From JANNRA01 sp031401035 (GTDB lineage Bacteria; Desulfobacterota; Binatia; HRBIN30; CADEER01): a DNA stretch of 8,087 nucleotides. The translations under genes and the position numbers were made by a program. The notes under the pieces are model-generated. The model did no database searches. It was given only the letters and a program-made list of their open reading frames with translations, and had not been told where the DNA came from. This document shows, piece after piece, positions 1-5,841 of this stretch (position 1 is its first letter; the number at the start of each line of letters is the position of its first letter). The stretch is from contig JANNRA010000090.1 in the NCBI GenBank assembly GCA_031401035.1, positions 1 to 8,087 on the forward strand, written 5' to 3'.

Positions 1-86
1 TCCGTTTCGCCCCAACGTCCCCCTCCCCCCGGCTGCTCCATTGCCCCTGCCGCACATCCGTGGTCAGTTGATAGCTTCCGACGCCC

Positions 87-1274
87 ATGCCGCAACTCCA
101 CGGAACGGTCCACCCGGATTTCTGGCCGGTCGCACGCGCGCTGACCAAGCAGCTCGGGCGCGGCCCCGGCGGCGCGGCGGTGTGCGTCTATCACCGCGGC
201 GAGAAGGTCGTCGACATCTGGGGCGGCGCCCGCAACGCCGCCGGCGAGCCGTGGCGAGCGGAGACGATGTCGGTGTCGTTCTCCACCACCAAGGGCGTCA
301 CGGCGACGGCGCTGCACATCCTCGCCGACCGCGGCCTGGTCGACTACGACGCGCCGGTGGCGTGCTACTGGCCGGAGTTTGCGCAGGCCGGCAAGGAGGC
401 CATCACCGTCCGCCAGCTCCTCAGCCACCAGGCCGGGCTGTACGACATCCGCCACCTGATCGACGACGCGGGGCGCATGCGCGACTGGGAGCACATGACC
501 GACGCGTTGGCGCGCAGCGCGCCGCGCCTGACGCCGGGCTCGGCCAGCGCCTACCACGGCATCACCTTCGGCTGGTTGGTCGGCGAGATCGTGCAGCGCG
601 TCTCCGGCCGCTCCTTCGCGCAGTTCGTGCAGGAGGAGATCGCCGCGCCGCTCGACCTCGACGGCCTCTACATCGGCGCGCCGGCGCAGGCCGCGGCGCA
701 CGCCGCCGAGCTGCTGATGCCCGAGCGCGGGCGGCAGCGCATGGCCGCGCTCGGCGAGCGTCTCGACCGCGCGCACCGCCTCGCCGGCTGGGTCGGCGTG
801 CGCTACGACCTGCGGCGCATCGCCGACGCGCTGATCGTCCCCGGCATCATGGACTTTCCGTGGGCGGCACCGGAGACGCTGGCGGCGTCGATCCCCGCCG
901 CCAACGGCCTGTTCACCGCCCGCTCGCTGGCCAAGCTGTACGCCGCCCTGGCCAACGGCGGCTCGTTCAACGGCGTGCGCCTGCTGTCGCCGCGCACTAT
1001 CGAGCGCGCCACCGAGGTGCAGTCGCGCCGCATCGACCTGGTCGTCCCCTTCCCCATGCACTGGCGCCTCGGCTACCACCGCGCCGCCACCACCGCCGGC
1101 ACGCCGCCGCGCGGCTTCGGCCACTACGGCTTCGGCGGCTCCGGCGCCTGGGGTGACCCCGACCTCGGCCTCGGCGTCGCCCTGGTGCTCAACAGCGGCA
1201 TCGGCACGCCGTTCGGCGACCTGCGCACGGCGCAGCTCGGCGGCACCGTGCTGCGCTGCGCGCGGCGGCGCTAG
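87..1274 (+). CDS. Serine hydrolase, class-C beta-lactamase fold (family VIII esterase-like), cytoplasmic
   Basis: A 395-residue protein of the beta-lactamase/penicillin-binding-protein-like serine hydrolase family. The nucleophile motif S-x-x-K is S66-T-T-K69. The second motif is Y156-H-G, where true class C beta-lactamases have Y-x-N; Y-x-x is usual in family VIII carboxylesterases. Near the C-terminus H346-Y-G-F-G-G-S-G followed by W-G-D-P takes the place of the KTG box. Length matches the roughly 380-430 residues of family VIII esterases. The N-terminus is not hydrophobic and shows no signal peptide, so the enzyme is probably cytoplasmic and cleaves ester or amide bonds in small molecules; the substrate cannot be read. 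The ATG at 87 was chosen because the protein begins there like its relatives; no clear Shine-Dalgarno precedes it. It stands alone on this strand and faces the RNA methyltransferase gene. The fold is secure, esterase activity inferred, antibiotic resistance unlikely. Confidence 0.9.
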   Translation: MPQLHGTVHPDFWPVARALTKQLGRGPGGAAVCVYHRGEKVVDIWGGARNAAGEPWRAETMSVSFSTTKGVTATALHILADRGLVDYDAPVACYWPEFAQAGKEAITVRQLLSHQAGLYDIRHLIDDAGRMRDWEHMTDALARSAPRLTPGSASAYHGITFGWLVGEIVQRVSGRSFAQFVQEEIAAPLDLDGLYIGAPAQAAAHAAELLMPERGRQRMAALGERLDRAHRLAGWVGVRYDLRRIADALIVPGIMDFPWAAPETLAASIPAANGLFTARSLAKLYAALANGGSFNGVRLLSPRTIERATEVQSRRIDLVVPFPMHWRLGYHRAATTAGTPPRGFGHYGFGGSGAWGDPDLGLGVALVLNSGIGTPFGDLRTAQLGGTVLRCARRR

Positions 1275-1294
1275 CGCGCTGCATCACACAGATC

Positions 1295-1321
1295 GATCGC
1301 GCCTCCCTCACCGAGGGCGAT
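1295..1321. terminator. Possible weak hairpin between convergent genes
   Basis: The 47 bp between the hydrolase stop and the end of the opposing methyltransferase gene holds CCCTC (1305-1309), a three-base loop and GAGGG (1313-1317). An outer ATCG/CGAT pair would be separated from the stem by a bulge on one side. There is no T-run on either strand. It is listed only because convergent genes usually need termination here; the structure itself is weak. Confidence 0.2.
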
Positions 1322-1813
1322 TCACTTCGTCTGGTCCACGCGCCGACCGCGCGCCGTCTGCCGCGCGTGCTCCGCCAGCACGATCCCCACCGCGATGGCG
1401 AGGTTGAGGCTGCGCGTCGCGCCCGACATGGGGATGGTGACCTCGGCGGCACACGCGGCGACGACGGCGGCGGGAATGCCGTGCCCTTCCGAGCCGAAGA
1501 CGAAGAGATCATCGGCGCGCAGCGCGACATCGAACAGCGACGCCGCCGCGGCCGACGACGACACGGCGAGACAGCGTCCGGCGTGTGCCCCGAGACTCTC
1601 CACGGGCTCGGCCACCGTCTGCCAGGCGATCTTGAAGAAGGCCCCCGCCGACACGGTGCGCAGGCGCTGCGTGTAGGACTTGCCGTAGCGCGGACGAATG
1701 AGGCGATGCGGGTCGAACACGAAGCACGAGGACAGCCCGAAGGCCTCCAACGTGCGCGCGATGACGCAGACGTTGGTGAAGTCCTGCGGCGCGTGCAGGA
1801 GGACCTGGGTCAT
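1322..1813 (-). CDS. SpoU/TrmH-family RNA 2'-O-methyltransferase (SPOUT fold)
   Basis: A 163-residue protein with the three SpoU motifs in order. Motif 1 is N14-V-C-V-I-A-R20, with the conserved Asn and catalytic-type Arg. Motif 2 is F106-G-S-E-G-H-G-I. Motif 3 is I127-P-M-S followed by S135-L-N137 and A-x-A-V-G-I. These form the trefoil-knot S-adenosylmethionine site of enzymes that methylate the 2'-hydroxyl of ribose in tRNA or rRNA. The length is that of a single-domain enzyme such as TrmL (about 157 residues), with no N-terminal RNA-binding domain. The open frame continues upstream to an ATG at 1978, but that extension is Arg/Pro/Ser/Thr-rich and unlike the family; ATG 1813 starts the protein at the usual first strand. 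A small frame on the same strand ends 4 bp upstream, so translation may be coupled. The target nucleotide cannot be determined. Confidence 0.93.
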   Translation of the reverse strand: MTQVLLHAPQDFTNVCVIARTLEAFGLSSCFVFDPHRLIRPRYGKSYTQRLRTVSAGAFFKIAWQTVAEPVESLGAHAGRCLAVSSSAAAASLFDVALRADDLFVFGSEGHGIPAAVVAACAAEVTIPMSGATRSLNLAIAVGIVLAEHARQTARGRRVDQTK

Positions 1814-1817
1814 CGGG

Positions 1818-1985
1818 TCATGGGCCGATGGCGGGCGCGCAGCTGGCCGCGACGCCGGTGCGGTCGATCGCCACTGTGCGCAACGAGCACAGGTCCGGGA
1901 GGTGCGGCATCCCGTCGTGGATCTGGTGCCACGGCCGGTCGGCCACACACCCGACCGAATCGGTCGCGGCAACGCCACGCGTCAT
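1818..1985 (-). CDS. Possible small protein, 55 aa, upstream of the SpoU gene; unrecognised
   Basis: A 55-codon frame from ATG at 1985 to TGA at 1818-1820, ending four bases before the ATG of the methyltransferase gene. About 49 of 55 codons end in G or C, and over the last 38 codons only two end in A or T, as expected for coding DNA in this genome; the overlapping frame that extends the methyltransferase lacks this bias. The protein starts MTRGVAATDS and its middle contains PWHQIHDGMPHLPDLC, with three His and a Cys that could bind metal, though no known motif is formed. There is no obvious signal peptide or membrane segment. The frame is open further upstream to a TGA near 2081 but has no ATG, GTG or TTG there. 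It could also be the remnant of a larger decayed gene. No function is proposed. Confidence 0.4.
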   Translation of the reverse strand: MTRGVAATDSVGCVADRPWHQIHDGMPHLPDLCSLRTVAIDRTGVAASCAPAIGP

Positions 1986-2162
1986 CTCGTCATCGAGCGT
2001 GGATCCCGACTGAATGCACGCGGCATGGTCGGTGGAGCGTAATGTCGGCGGCCGGCTGAACGCAAGGTTACCCTTGGCTCAGGCCCCTCCTGCAGCTCCC
2101 TCTCGCGGCGGCTTGCTCCACACGGCGATGCGCGACATAGGGCAGGCAGGCACCGAGCAGGT
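1986..2162. other. Divergent intergenic region
   Basis: This stretch separates the leftward small-frame/methyltransferase pair from the rightward four-gene series, so promoters for both directions should lie here. I see no convincing gene in it. A five-base hairpin with a four-base loop (CAAGG at 2063-2067, CCTTG at 2072-2076) is present. TTGCTC (2113-2118) and CATAGG (2136-2141) are 17 bp apart, but each matches the sigma-70 boxes in only three of six positions, so no promoter is claimed. A short GGCA-type tandem (about 2141-2152) lies just before the next gene. If the 55-codon frame is not real, the gene-free region extends from 1814 to 2162. Confidence 0.5.
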
Positions 2163-2612
2163 ATGGAGCACCCAGCGACCGTGAAGCCGCCGACCCTCGT
2201 CGAGGCCGTGTTCAACCGCTGCTTCGGTTGGCTGGTCGGGGTCGGGCTGGCGCCGGCGAACTTCCATCTGCTGGAGGTACAGGGGCGGAAGAGCGGGCGG
2301 ATCTTCTCGACGCCGGTCGATCTGCTGCGCCTCGACGGCCAGAGCTACCTGGTGTCGCCGCGCGGCCAGACGCAATGGGTGCGCAACGCACGGGCGAGCG
2401 GCGTCGTGACGCTCCGGCAGGGCCGCCGCGCCGAGCGCTATGCGCTGCGGGAGATCGGCGACGAGGCGAAGGCGGCGATTCTCAGGGCCTACCTCGACAC
2501 CTTCCGACGCCAGGTGCAGCGCTTCTTCCCCGTTCCGGCCGGTTCTCCGGAGGCGGCCTTCGTCCCGCTCGCCGCGCGCTACCCGGCCTTCGCGCTGCGG
2601 CTGGAGTCCTGA
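2163..2612 (+). CDS. Deazaflavin (F420)-dependent nitroreductase-family protein (DUF385/Ddn-like)
   Basis: A 149-residue protein with the signature of the Ddn/DUF385 split-barrel family: after a short N-terminal helix comes G41-R-K-S-G with following S-T-P, then a strand with S-Y-L-V and the block W72-V-R-N75-A-R-A. In characterised relatives from Mycobacterium this fold binds the deazaflavin F420 and reduces nitro compounds or quinones by hydride transfer; others in the family bind FMN or have unknown cofactors. Length is typical (about 130-160 residues). ATG 2163 is the natural start, since it leaves room for the N-terminal helix; the ribosome site is weak. It is the first gene of a same-strand series, 20 bp before the dioxygenase gene, and probably shares its transcript. 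F420 use is inferred from family only; no F420 biosynthesis gene lies in the window. Confidence 0.87.
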   Translation: MEHPATVKPPTLVEAVFNRCFGWLVGVGLAPANFHLLEVQGRKSGRIFSTPVDLLRLDGQSYLVSPRGQTQWVRNARASGVVTLRQGRRAERYALREIGDEAKAAILRAYLDTFRRQVQRFFPVPAGSPEAAFVPLAARYPAFALRLES

Positions 2613-2632
2613 GACCCCGAGCGGCGTCGCGG

Positions 2633-3565
2633 ATGGGCTCCCACTCCTCGCCGCTGTCGAGCCGCCGCTTCCCCGGTCCGTTCCGGGCGACCGAGGTCGA
2701 GGGCGTCAGCCCGACGCGCGACGCCGCCGACGCCGCGCGCTGCGCCGAGCTGCGCGCGCTGCTCGCCACGCACGGCGTGGTCTGCGTGCGCCAGCCGGCG
2801 CCGCTCGACGACGCCGGCGCGCGAGCTCTGGCCGGCATGATCGGCCTCATCAAGGACCCGGTCGGCCGCGCCCGCGACGGCAGCGCGCTGCGCTACGGCG
2901 AGGATCGCCAGGTCATCGACTCCGGCTTCGTGCTCAGCGAGGAGATCCGCGCCCAGCTCGGCACGCTCTCGCTCGGCGGCGACAGCGTCCGTCCCGGGTT
3001 GTTCGAGTTCTTCCACACCGACGATTCGTACACGGAGTGCCCGGCGGCGGCGACGGTCCTGCACGCGCGCGCGCTGCCGCCCAGCGGCGGCGGCGACACC
3101 TGCTTCCTCGACATGCGCGCCGCGTTCCAGTCGCTGGCGCCGGCGCTGCGCGCGCGGCTCATCGGCCTGCGCGCCGTGCATGCCTACAACAACCGCGCCG
3201 CATTCCCGCCGCGCGCCTCGGCGGCCGGCCCGCTCGAGGCACTCGGCGACGTCGCGCACCCGATCGTCCGCGTCCACCCGATCAACGGCACGCCGGCACT
3301 CTACTTCGACCTCGACCGCGCCACCCACATCGAGGGTATGCCCGAAGCGGACGGCCGCGCGCTGCTGCAGTCGCTGCAGGATCACGCCGAGCGCGCCGCG
3401 CCTCGCCACGCGCACGCCTGGCGGCCGCACGACGTGCTGATCTGGGACAACGCCGCGGTGCAGCACAGGGCGAGTTCCGACTTCCCGATCGGCGAGGCGC
3501 GCCGCTTCTGGCGCTACATGATCGCCGGAGGGCCGCCCGTCGGACTGACCGATCGGGCGACATGA
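2633..3565 (+). CDS. TauD/TfdA-family Fe(II)/2-oxoglutarate-dependent dioxygenase
   Basis: A 310-residue protein of the TauD/TfdA family of non-haem iron oxygenases, which couple oxidative decarboxylation of 2-oxoglutarate to hydroxylation of a substrate. The iron-binding facial triad is visible: H128-T-D130 within F-F-H-T-D-D-S-Y, and distal H278 in W-D-N-A-A-V-Q-H-R. Arginines 290, 291 and 294 in the A-R-R-F-W-R-Y segment provide the usual 2-oxoglutarate carboxylate anchor. A middle block, H-P-I-V-R-V-H-P (209-216) followed by L-Y-F, is also characteristic. Length matches the family (about 280-320). The open frame runs upstream to about 2228, but that part overlaps the preceding gene and is a shadow; ATG 2633 is the first start after that gene's stop. 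Its TGA overlaps the ATG of the next gene, implying coupled translation. Taurine, aryloxyalkanoate or another small acid could be the substrate; the sequence does not decide. Confidence 0.92.
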   Translation: MGSHSSPLSSRRFPGPFRATEVEGVSPTRDAADAARCAELRALLATHGVVCVRQPAPLDDAGARALAGMIGLIKDPVGRARDGSALRYGEDRQVIDSGFVLSEEIRAQLGTLSLGGDSVRPGLFEFFHTDDSYTECPAAATVLHARALPPSGGGDTCFLDMRAAFQSLAPALRARLIGLRAVHAYNNRAAFPPRASAAGPLEALGDVAHPIVRVHPINGTPALYFDLDRATHIEGMPEADGRALLQSLQDHAERAAPRHAHAWRPHDVLIWDNAAVQHRASSDFPIGEARRFWRYMIAGGPPVGLTDRAT

Positions 3566-4734
3566 GGCAACCCCGTTGGCTGCGCCGCGCCCTGGCGGCG
3601 GCGCTGGTGATGTGTGCGCTCGGTGGCCCGTCCGCCCTGCGCGCCGCGGAGCCGCCGTGCGCGGCGCCGGCCGCTCTCGGGGACGGGTGGGAGGTCGCGC
3701 CACCCGCGGCGCAGGGCATCGACGCGCAGGCGCTGTGCGCGACGCTCGCCGCGGCGCTGAACGGCGAGCACAACGTCCACGGCATCGTCGTCGAACGCCA
3801 CGGGCACCTGGTCGCCGAACGCTACCGGCGCGGACCAGACCGGCCGATCACGGTGCTGTTCGGGCTCTGGAACCCGCTGGCCGGCGAGGTCGACTTCGGC
3901 CCGACGACGCCGCATGACGTGCGGTCGATCACCAAGAGCGTCGTCGGCCTGCTGGTCGGCATCGCCATCGAGCGCGGCGCCATCGCCGGCGTCGACACGC
4001 CGGTGCTGCGCTTCTACCCGGAGTTCGCCGCCCTGCAGGGCCCGCCGCGCGACGCCATCACGCTCGCGCATCTGCTCAGCATGAGCAGCGGCCTGGACTG
4101 GGACGAGGGGGCGCTGCCGAACGACGAGACGCGCCTGTTCTTCAGCCGCGACCCGGTCTGGTTCGTGCTCGATCGCCCGCTGGCCGCGCCGCCGGGGGCG
4201 CGCTTCCACTACAACTCGGGCGGCACCACGGTGCTGGCCGACGTGGTGCGGCGCGCCACCGGCACGTCGGTCTCGGCGCTGGCGCGCGCCGAGTTGTTCG
4301 CGCCGCTCGGCATCGCCGATTGGGAGTGGGAGACCGACGTGTACGGCCGCGAGCTCGCCTTCGGCGGCCTGCGCCTGCGGCCGCGCGACCTGATGCGGCT
4401 CGGCCGCCTGGTGCTCGAGCACGGCCAGTGGCGCGGCCGGCAGGTGGTGCCCGGCGCCTGGGTGGCGGACGCGCTGCGCCCGCACATCGCCACCGGCCTC
4501 GGCCCGCCCACCGAGCCGTTCTCGTACGGCTATCAATGGTGGACGGGGCACGTCGCGTGGCGCGGCCAGCGCCTGGCGTGGAGCGCCGGCTTCGGCAACG
4601 GCGGCCAGCGCCTGTTCGTGGTCCCGGCGCTCGACCTCGCGGTGGTCGTCACCGCCGGCGAGTACGGCTCGGCGGCGATCGCGCCGGTCGTCCATCAGTT
4701 GTTCGGCGACATCGTCGCCGCGGTGCGGGAATGA
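3562..4734 (+). CDS. Secreted serine hydrolase, beta-lactamase fold (6-aminohexanoate-dimer hydrolase-like)
   Basis: A 390-residue exported serine hydrolase. Residues 1-28 form a Sec-type signal peptide: basic start (R-x-x-R-W-L-R-R), hydrophobic core A-L-A-A-A-L-V-M-C-A-L, and likely cleavage after A-L-R-A near residues 28-29. The mature domain has the nucleophile S122-I-T-K125, the second motif Y217-N-S, and a C-terminal S-A-G-F-G-N-G-G (341-348) where the KTG/HxG loop lies. A segment with W-x-W-E-T-D-x-Y-G (253-262) and later S-Y-G-Y-Q-W-W resembles the NylB/EstB branch more than true beta-lactamases. It probably hydrolyses an amide or ester outside the cytoplasmic membrane. Two cysteines soon after the signal (C33, C59) could form a disulphide. 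ATG 3562 overlaps the dioxygenase stop (ATGA), so the two are cotranslated. The fold is secure, the substrate unknown. Confidence 0.91.
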   Translation: MRQPRWLRRALAAALVMCALGGPSALRAAEPPCAAPAALGDGWEVAPPAAQGIDAQALCATLAAALNGEHNVHGIVVERHGHLVAERYRRGPDRPITVLFGLWNPLAGEVDFGPTTPHDVRSITKSVVGLLVGIAIERGAIAGVDTPVLRFYPEFAALQGPPRDAITLAHLLSMSSGLDWDEGALPNDETRLFFSRDPVWFVLDRPLAAPPGARFHYNSGGTTVLADVVRRATGTSVSALARAELFAPLGIADWEWETDVYGRELAFGGLRLRPRDLMRLGRLVLEHGQWRGRQVVPGAWVADALRPHIATGLGPPTEPFSYGYQWWTGHVAWRGQRLAWSAGFGNGGQRLFVVPALDLAVVVTAGEYGSAAIAPVVHQLFGDIVAAVRE

Positions 4735-4744
4735 GCGGGCCGCG

Positions 4745-4766
4745 GCGCGCCGCCGAGGCGGCGCGC
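4745..4766. terminator. Perfect GC-only hairpin between hydrolase and methyltransferase genes
   Basis: GCGCGCCGCC (4745-4754) is followed by GA and its exact complement GGCGGCGCGC (4757-4766). Read as RNA, an eight-pair stem with a six-base loop is sterically sensible. It sits 10 bases after the hydrolase stop and 13 before the next ATG. There is no U-run, so it is not a classical intrinsic terminator; it may attenuate read-through, stabilise upstream mRNA or bind a factor. At this GC content short chance palindromes are common, but a ten-base perfect one is less so. Confidence 0.35.
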
Positions 4767-4779
4767 TGAACACGCCGCG

Positions 4780-5718
4780 ATGGCCGCCGCCTCGCTACCC
4801 GATCTGCTGCAGCGTACGCACGAGGAACGCGGCGACGAGATCGTCTACCGCTTCGCCAACGGCCTGACGATCTGCGCCGAGGTGTTCTTCAAGGCCGACC
4901 GCCTGCGCATCCTGCCGCTCGGGAGCCCGCAGGGCGCGTTGATGAACCACTTGCTGCACTTCCCCGAGGTGCTGCGGGGCGCGCGCGTCTTCGAGCCGTT
5001 TGCCGGCTCGGGGGCCCTCGGCTTCATGGCGCTGCGGGCCGGCGCCGCGCAGCTCGCCCTGCTCGACATCAACCCGCGCGCCGCCGACTTCCAACGCCGC
5101 AACGCGGCGCTGAACGGCGTCGCCGCCGAGCGCGTCGACATCGTCACCGACGACATCGCGACCTACACGCCGGCGCAGCCGTACGATCTGATTCTCGCCA
5201 ACCCGCCCTTCGTGCCGACGCCGGACGGCATCGACGGCACCCTCACCTCGAACGGCGGCGCCGACGGCAACCGCTTCGTCGCGCTGCTGCTGGCGCGCCT
5301 CGAGGCCCTATTGGCGCCGGACGGCCGGGCGCTGATCTACGTGCTCAACTTCGCCCGCGCCGGCCGGCCGCTGGTCTGCGACCTGCTCGCCGCGCACGTG
5401 CGCGACCGCCCGGTCGAGCTCACCCCGGCGCAGATCCGGCCGGTGTCGCTCGACGCCTACGCCAGGGCCTACGAACGCTGCTTTCCGCAGGCCGAAGCGG
5501 CCGTGCGGCGCTGGCGCGCCCGCCTCGCCGAGCAGCACGGCAACGACCTGACGCTGTGCCACTACGTCGTCGACGTCGGCGCGCGCGGCGGCGGGCCGGC
5601 GACGATCGCGCTGCGCGACAACTTCGCCGAGAAGTTCGGCGCGGCGTTCCTGGTGCCGTCGGAGGCGCCGGACGAGCTGGCGCTGGCGCGCGTGCTCGAA
5701 AATGTCGTCGCCGGGTAA
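4780..5718 (+). CDS. Class I SAM-dependent methyltransferase with NPPF motif (HemK/MTS-like)
   Basis: A 312-residue Rossmann-fold methyltransferase. Motif I is V70-F-E-P-F-A-G-S-G-A-L-G, the glycine loop that binds S-adenosylmethionine. The acidic end of strand 2 is in L-L-D96-I-N-P-R, and D124-D lies after strand 3. Motif IV is L-I-L-A-N141-P-P-F, the signature of enzymes that methylate planar nitrogens (N6-adenine, N2-guanine, or glutamine N5 as in PrmC). About 65 residues precede motif I, and residues from about 215 onward form an extra C-terminal region not in the minimal MTS domain. It does not have the full PrmC layout, so the substrate is open: rRNA base, protein glutamine or small molecule. 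ATG 4780 was chosen as the first start giving this layout; no strong ribosome site is visible. It lies 45 bp after the hydrolase gene and could be the last cistron of that series or separately controlled. Confidence 0.88.
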   Translation: MAAASLPDLLQRTHEERGDEIVYRFANGLTICAEVFFKADRLRILPLGSPQGALMNHLLHFPEVLRGARVFEPFAGSGALGFMALRAGAAQLALLDINPRAADFQRRNAALNGVAAERVDIVTDDIATYTPAQPYDLILANPPFVPTPDGIDGTLTSNGGADGNRFVALLLARLEALLAPDGRALIYVLNFARAGRPLVCDLLAAHVRDRPVELTPAQIRPVSLDAYARAYERCFPQAEAAVRRWRARLAEQHGNDLTLCHYVVDVGARGGGPATIALRDNFAEKFGAAFLVPSEAPDELALARVLENVVAG

Positions 5719-5738
5719 TGGTCAGGGCATCTCGCTGC

Positions 5739-5762
5739 GGGCACCGTCTGGCGAGCGTGCCC
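5739..5762. other. Inverted repeat downstream of methyltransferase gene
   Basis: GGGCAC (5739-5744) and GTGCCC (5757-5762) are exact complements separated by 12 bases, starting 21 bases after the methyltransferase stop. This could be a termination or mRNA-end structure, but it lacks a following T-run and the loop is long. Support is limited to position and pairing. Confidence 0.25.
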
Positions 5763-5786
5763 CTGCCAACGCCGTCCATCCGCGTG

Positions 5787-5813
5787 ACGGGGCAGACGCG
5801 CGGTCTGCACCGT
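5787..5813. promoter_or_regulatory. Palindrome (operator-like) immediately upstream of a TTGACA box
   Basis: GCAGAC (5792-5797) and GTCTGC (5803-5808) are perfect complements around GCGCG, and after one mismatch (5791/5809) the symmetry continues with ACGG (5787-5790) and CCGT (5810-5813). This gives ten matched pairs in a 27-bp element. Its right edge touches TTGACA at 5813-5818, so a dimeric repressor or activator bound here could control the SRPBCC-transporter pair. As RNA it would be a stable hairpin, so a terminator-like role for the upstream transcript is the alternative. Regulator and function are inference. Confidence 0.4.
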
Positions 5814-5841
5814 TGACAGCAGCCGGCCGGGCATGATCGGC
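5813..5841 (+). promoter_or_regulatory. Candidate promoter: consensus -35 TTGACA with no good -10
   Basis: TTGACA at 5813-5818 is a perfect sigma-70 -35 hexamer in a region where AT-rich words are rare. At the usual 16-18 bp spacing (around 5835-5841) the sequence is ATCGGC-like and does not resemble TATAAT, so this may need an activator or be chance. If it is used, transcription would start near 5848, downstream of ATG 5833, and would require the GTG at 5863 as the start of the next protein. Confidence 0.25.

Noticed and set aside
41..1156. A 371-codon rightward open frame overlapping the first hydrolase
   Set aside because: Its translation is almost wholly Arg, Ala, Gly, Pro and His, while the overlapping frame at 87 carries hydrolase motifs.
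1814..1978. An N-terminal extension of the SpoU protein to ATG 1978
   Set aside because: The 55 extra residues do not resemble the family, codons there lack the G/C third-position bias, and the small frame at 1818-1985 in another phase fits coding statistics better.
3562..3660. A lipoprotein signal in the secreted hydrolase, since Cys occurs at residues 18 and 33
   Set aside because: L-V-M-C has Met before Cys and E-P-P-C is outside the hydrophobic core; neither fits a lipobox. An ordinary Sec signal is the better reading.
2579..3703. A 374-codon leftward open frame opposite the dioxygenase gene
   Set aside because: It is Arg/Ala/Val/Glu-rich low-complexity translation with no family motif, mirroring the codon bias of the dioxygenase on the other strand.
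87..4734. Antibiotic-resistance beta-lactamases
   Set aside because: The motifs point to esterase/amidase branches: the Y-x-N and KTG boxes of class C enzymes are altered, and there is no LysR-type AmpR regulator nearby.
2163..5718. A horizontally acquired island or defence system
   Set aside because: There are no integrase, transposase, tRNA, direct-repeat boundaries or defence-type domains, and composition matches the flanking genes.
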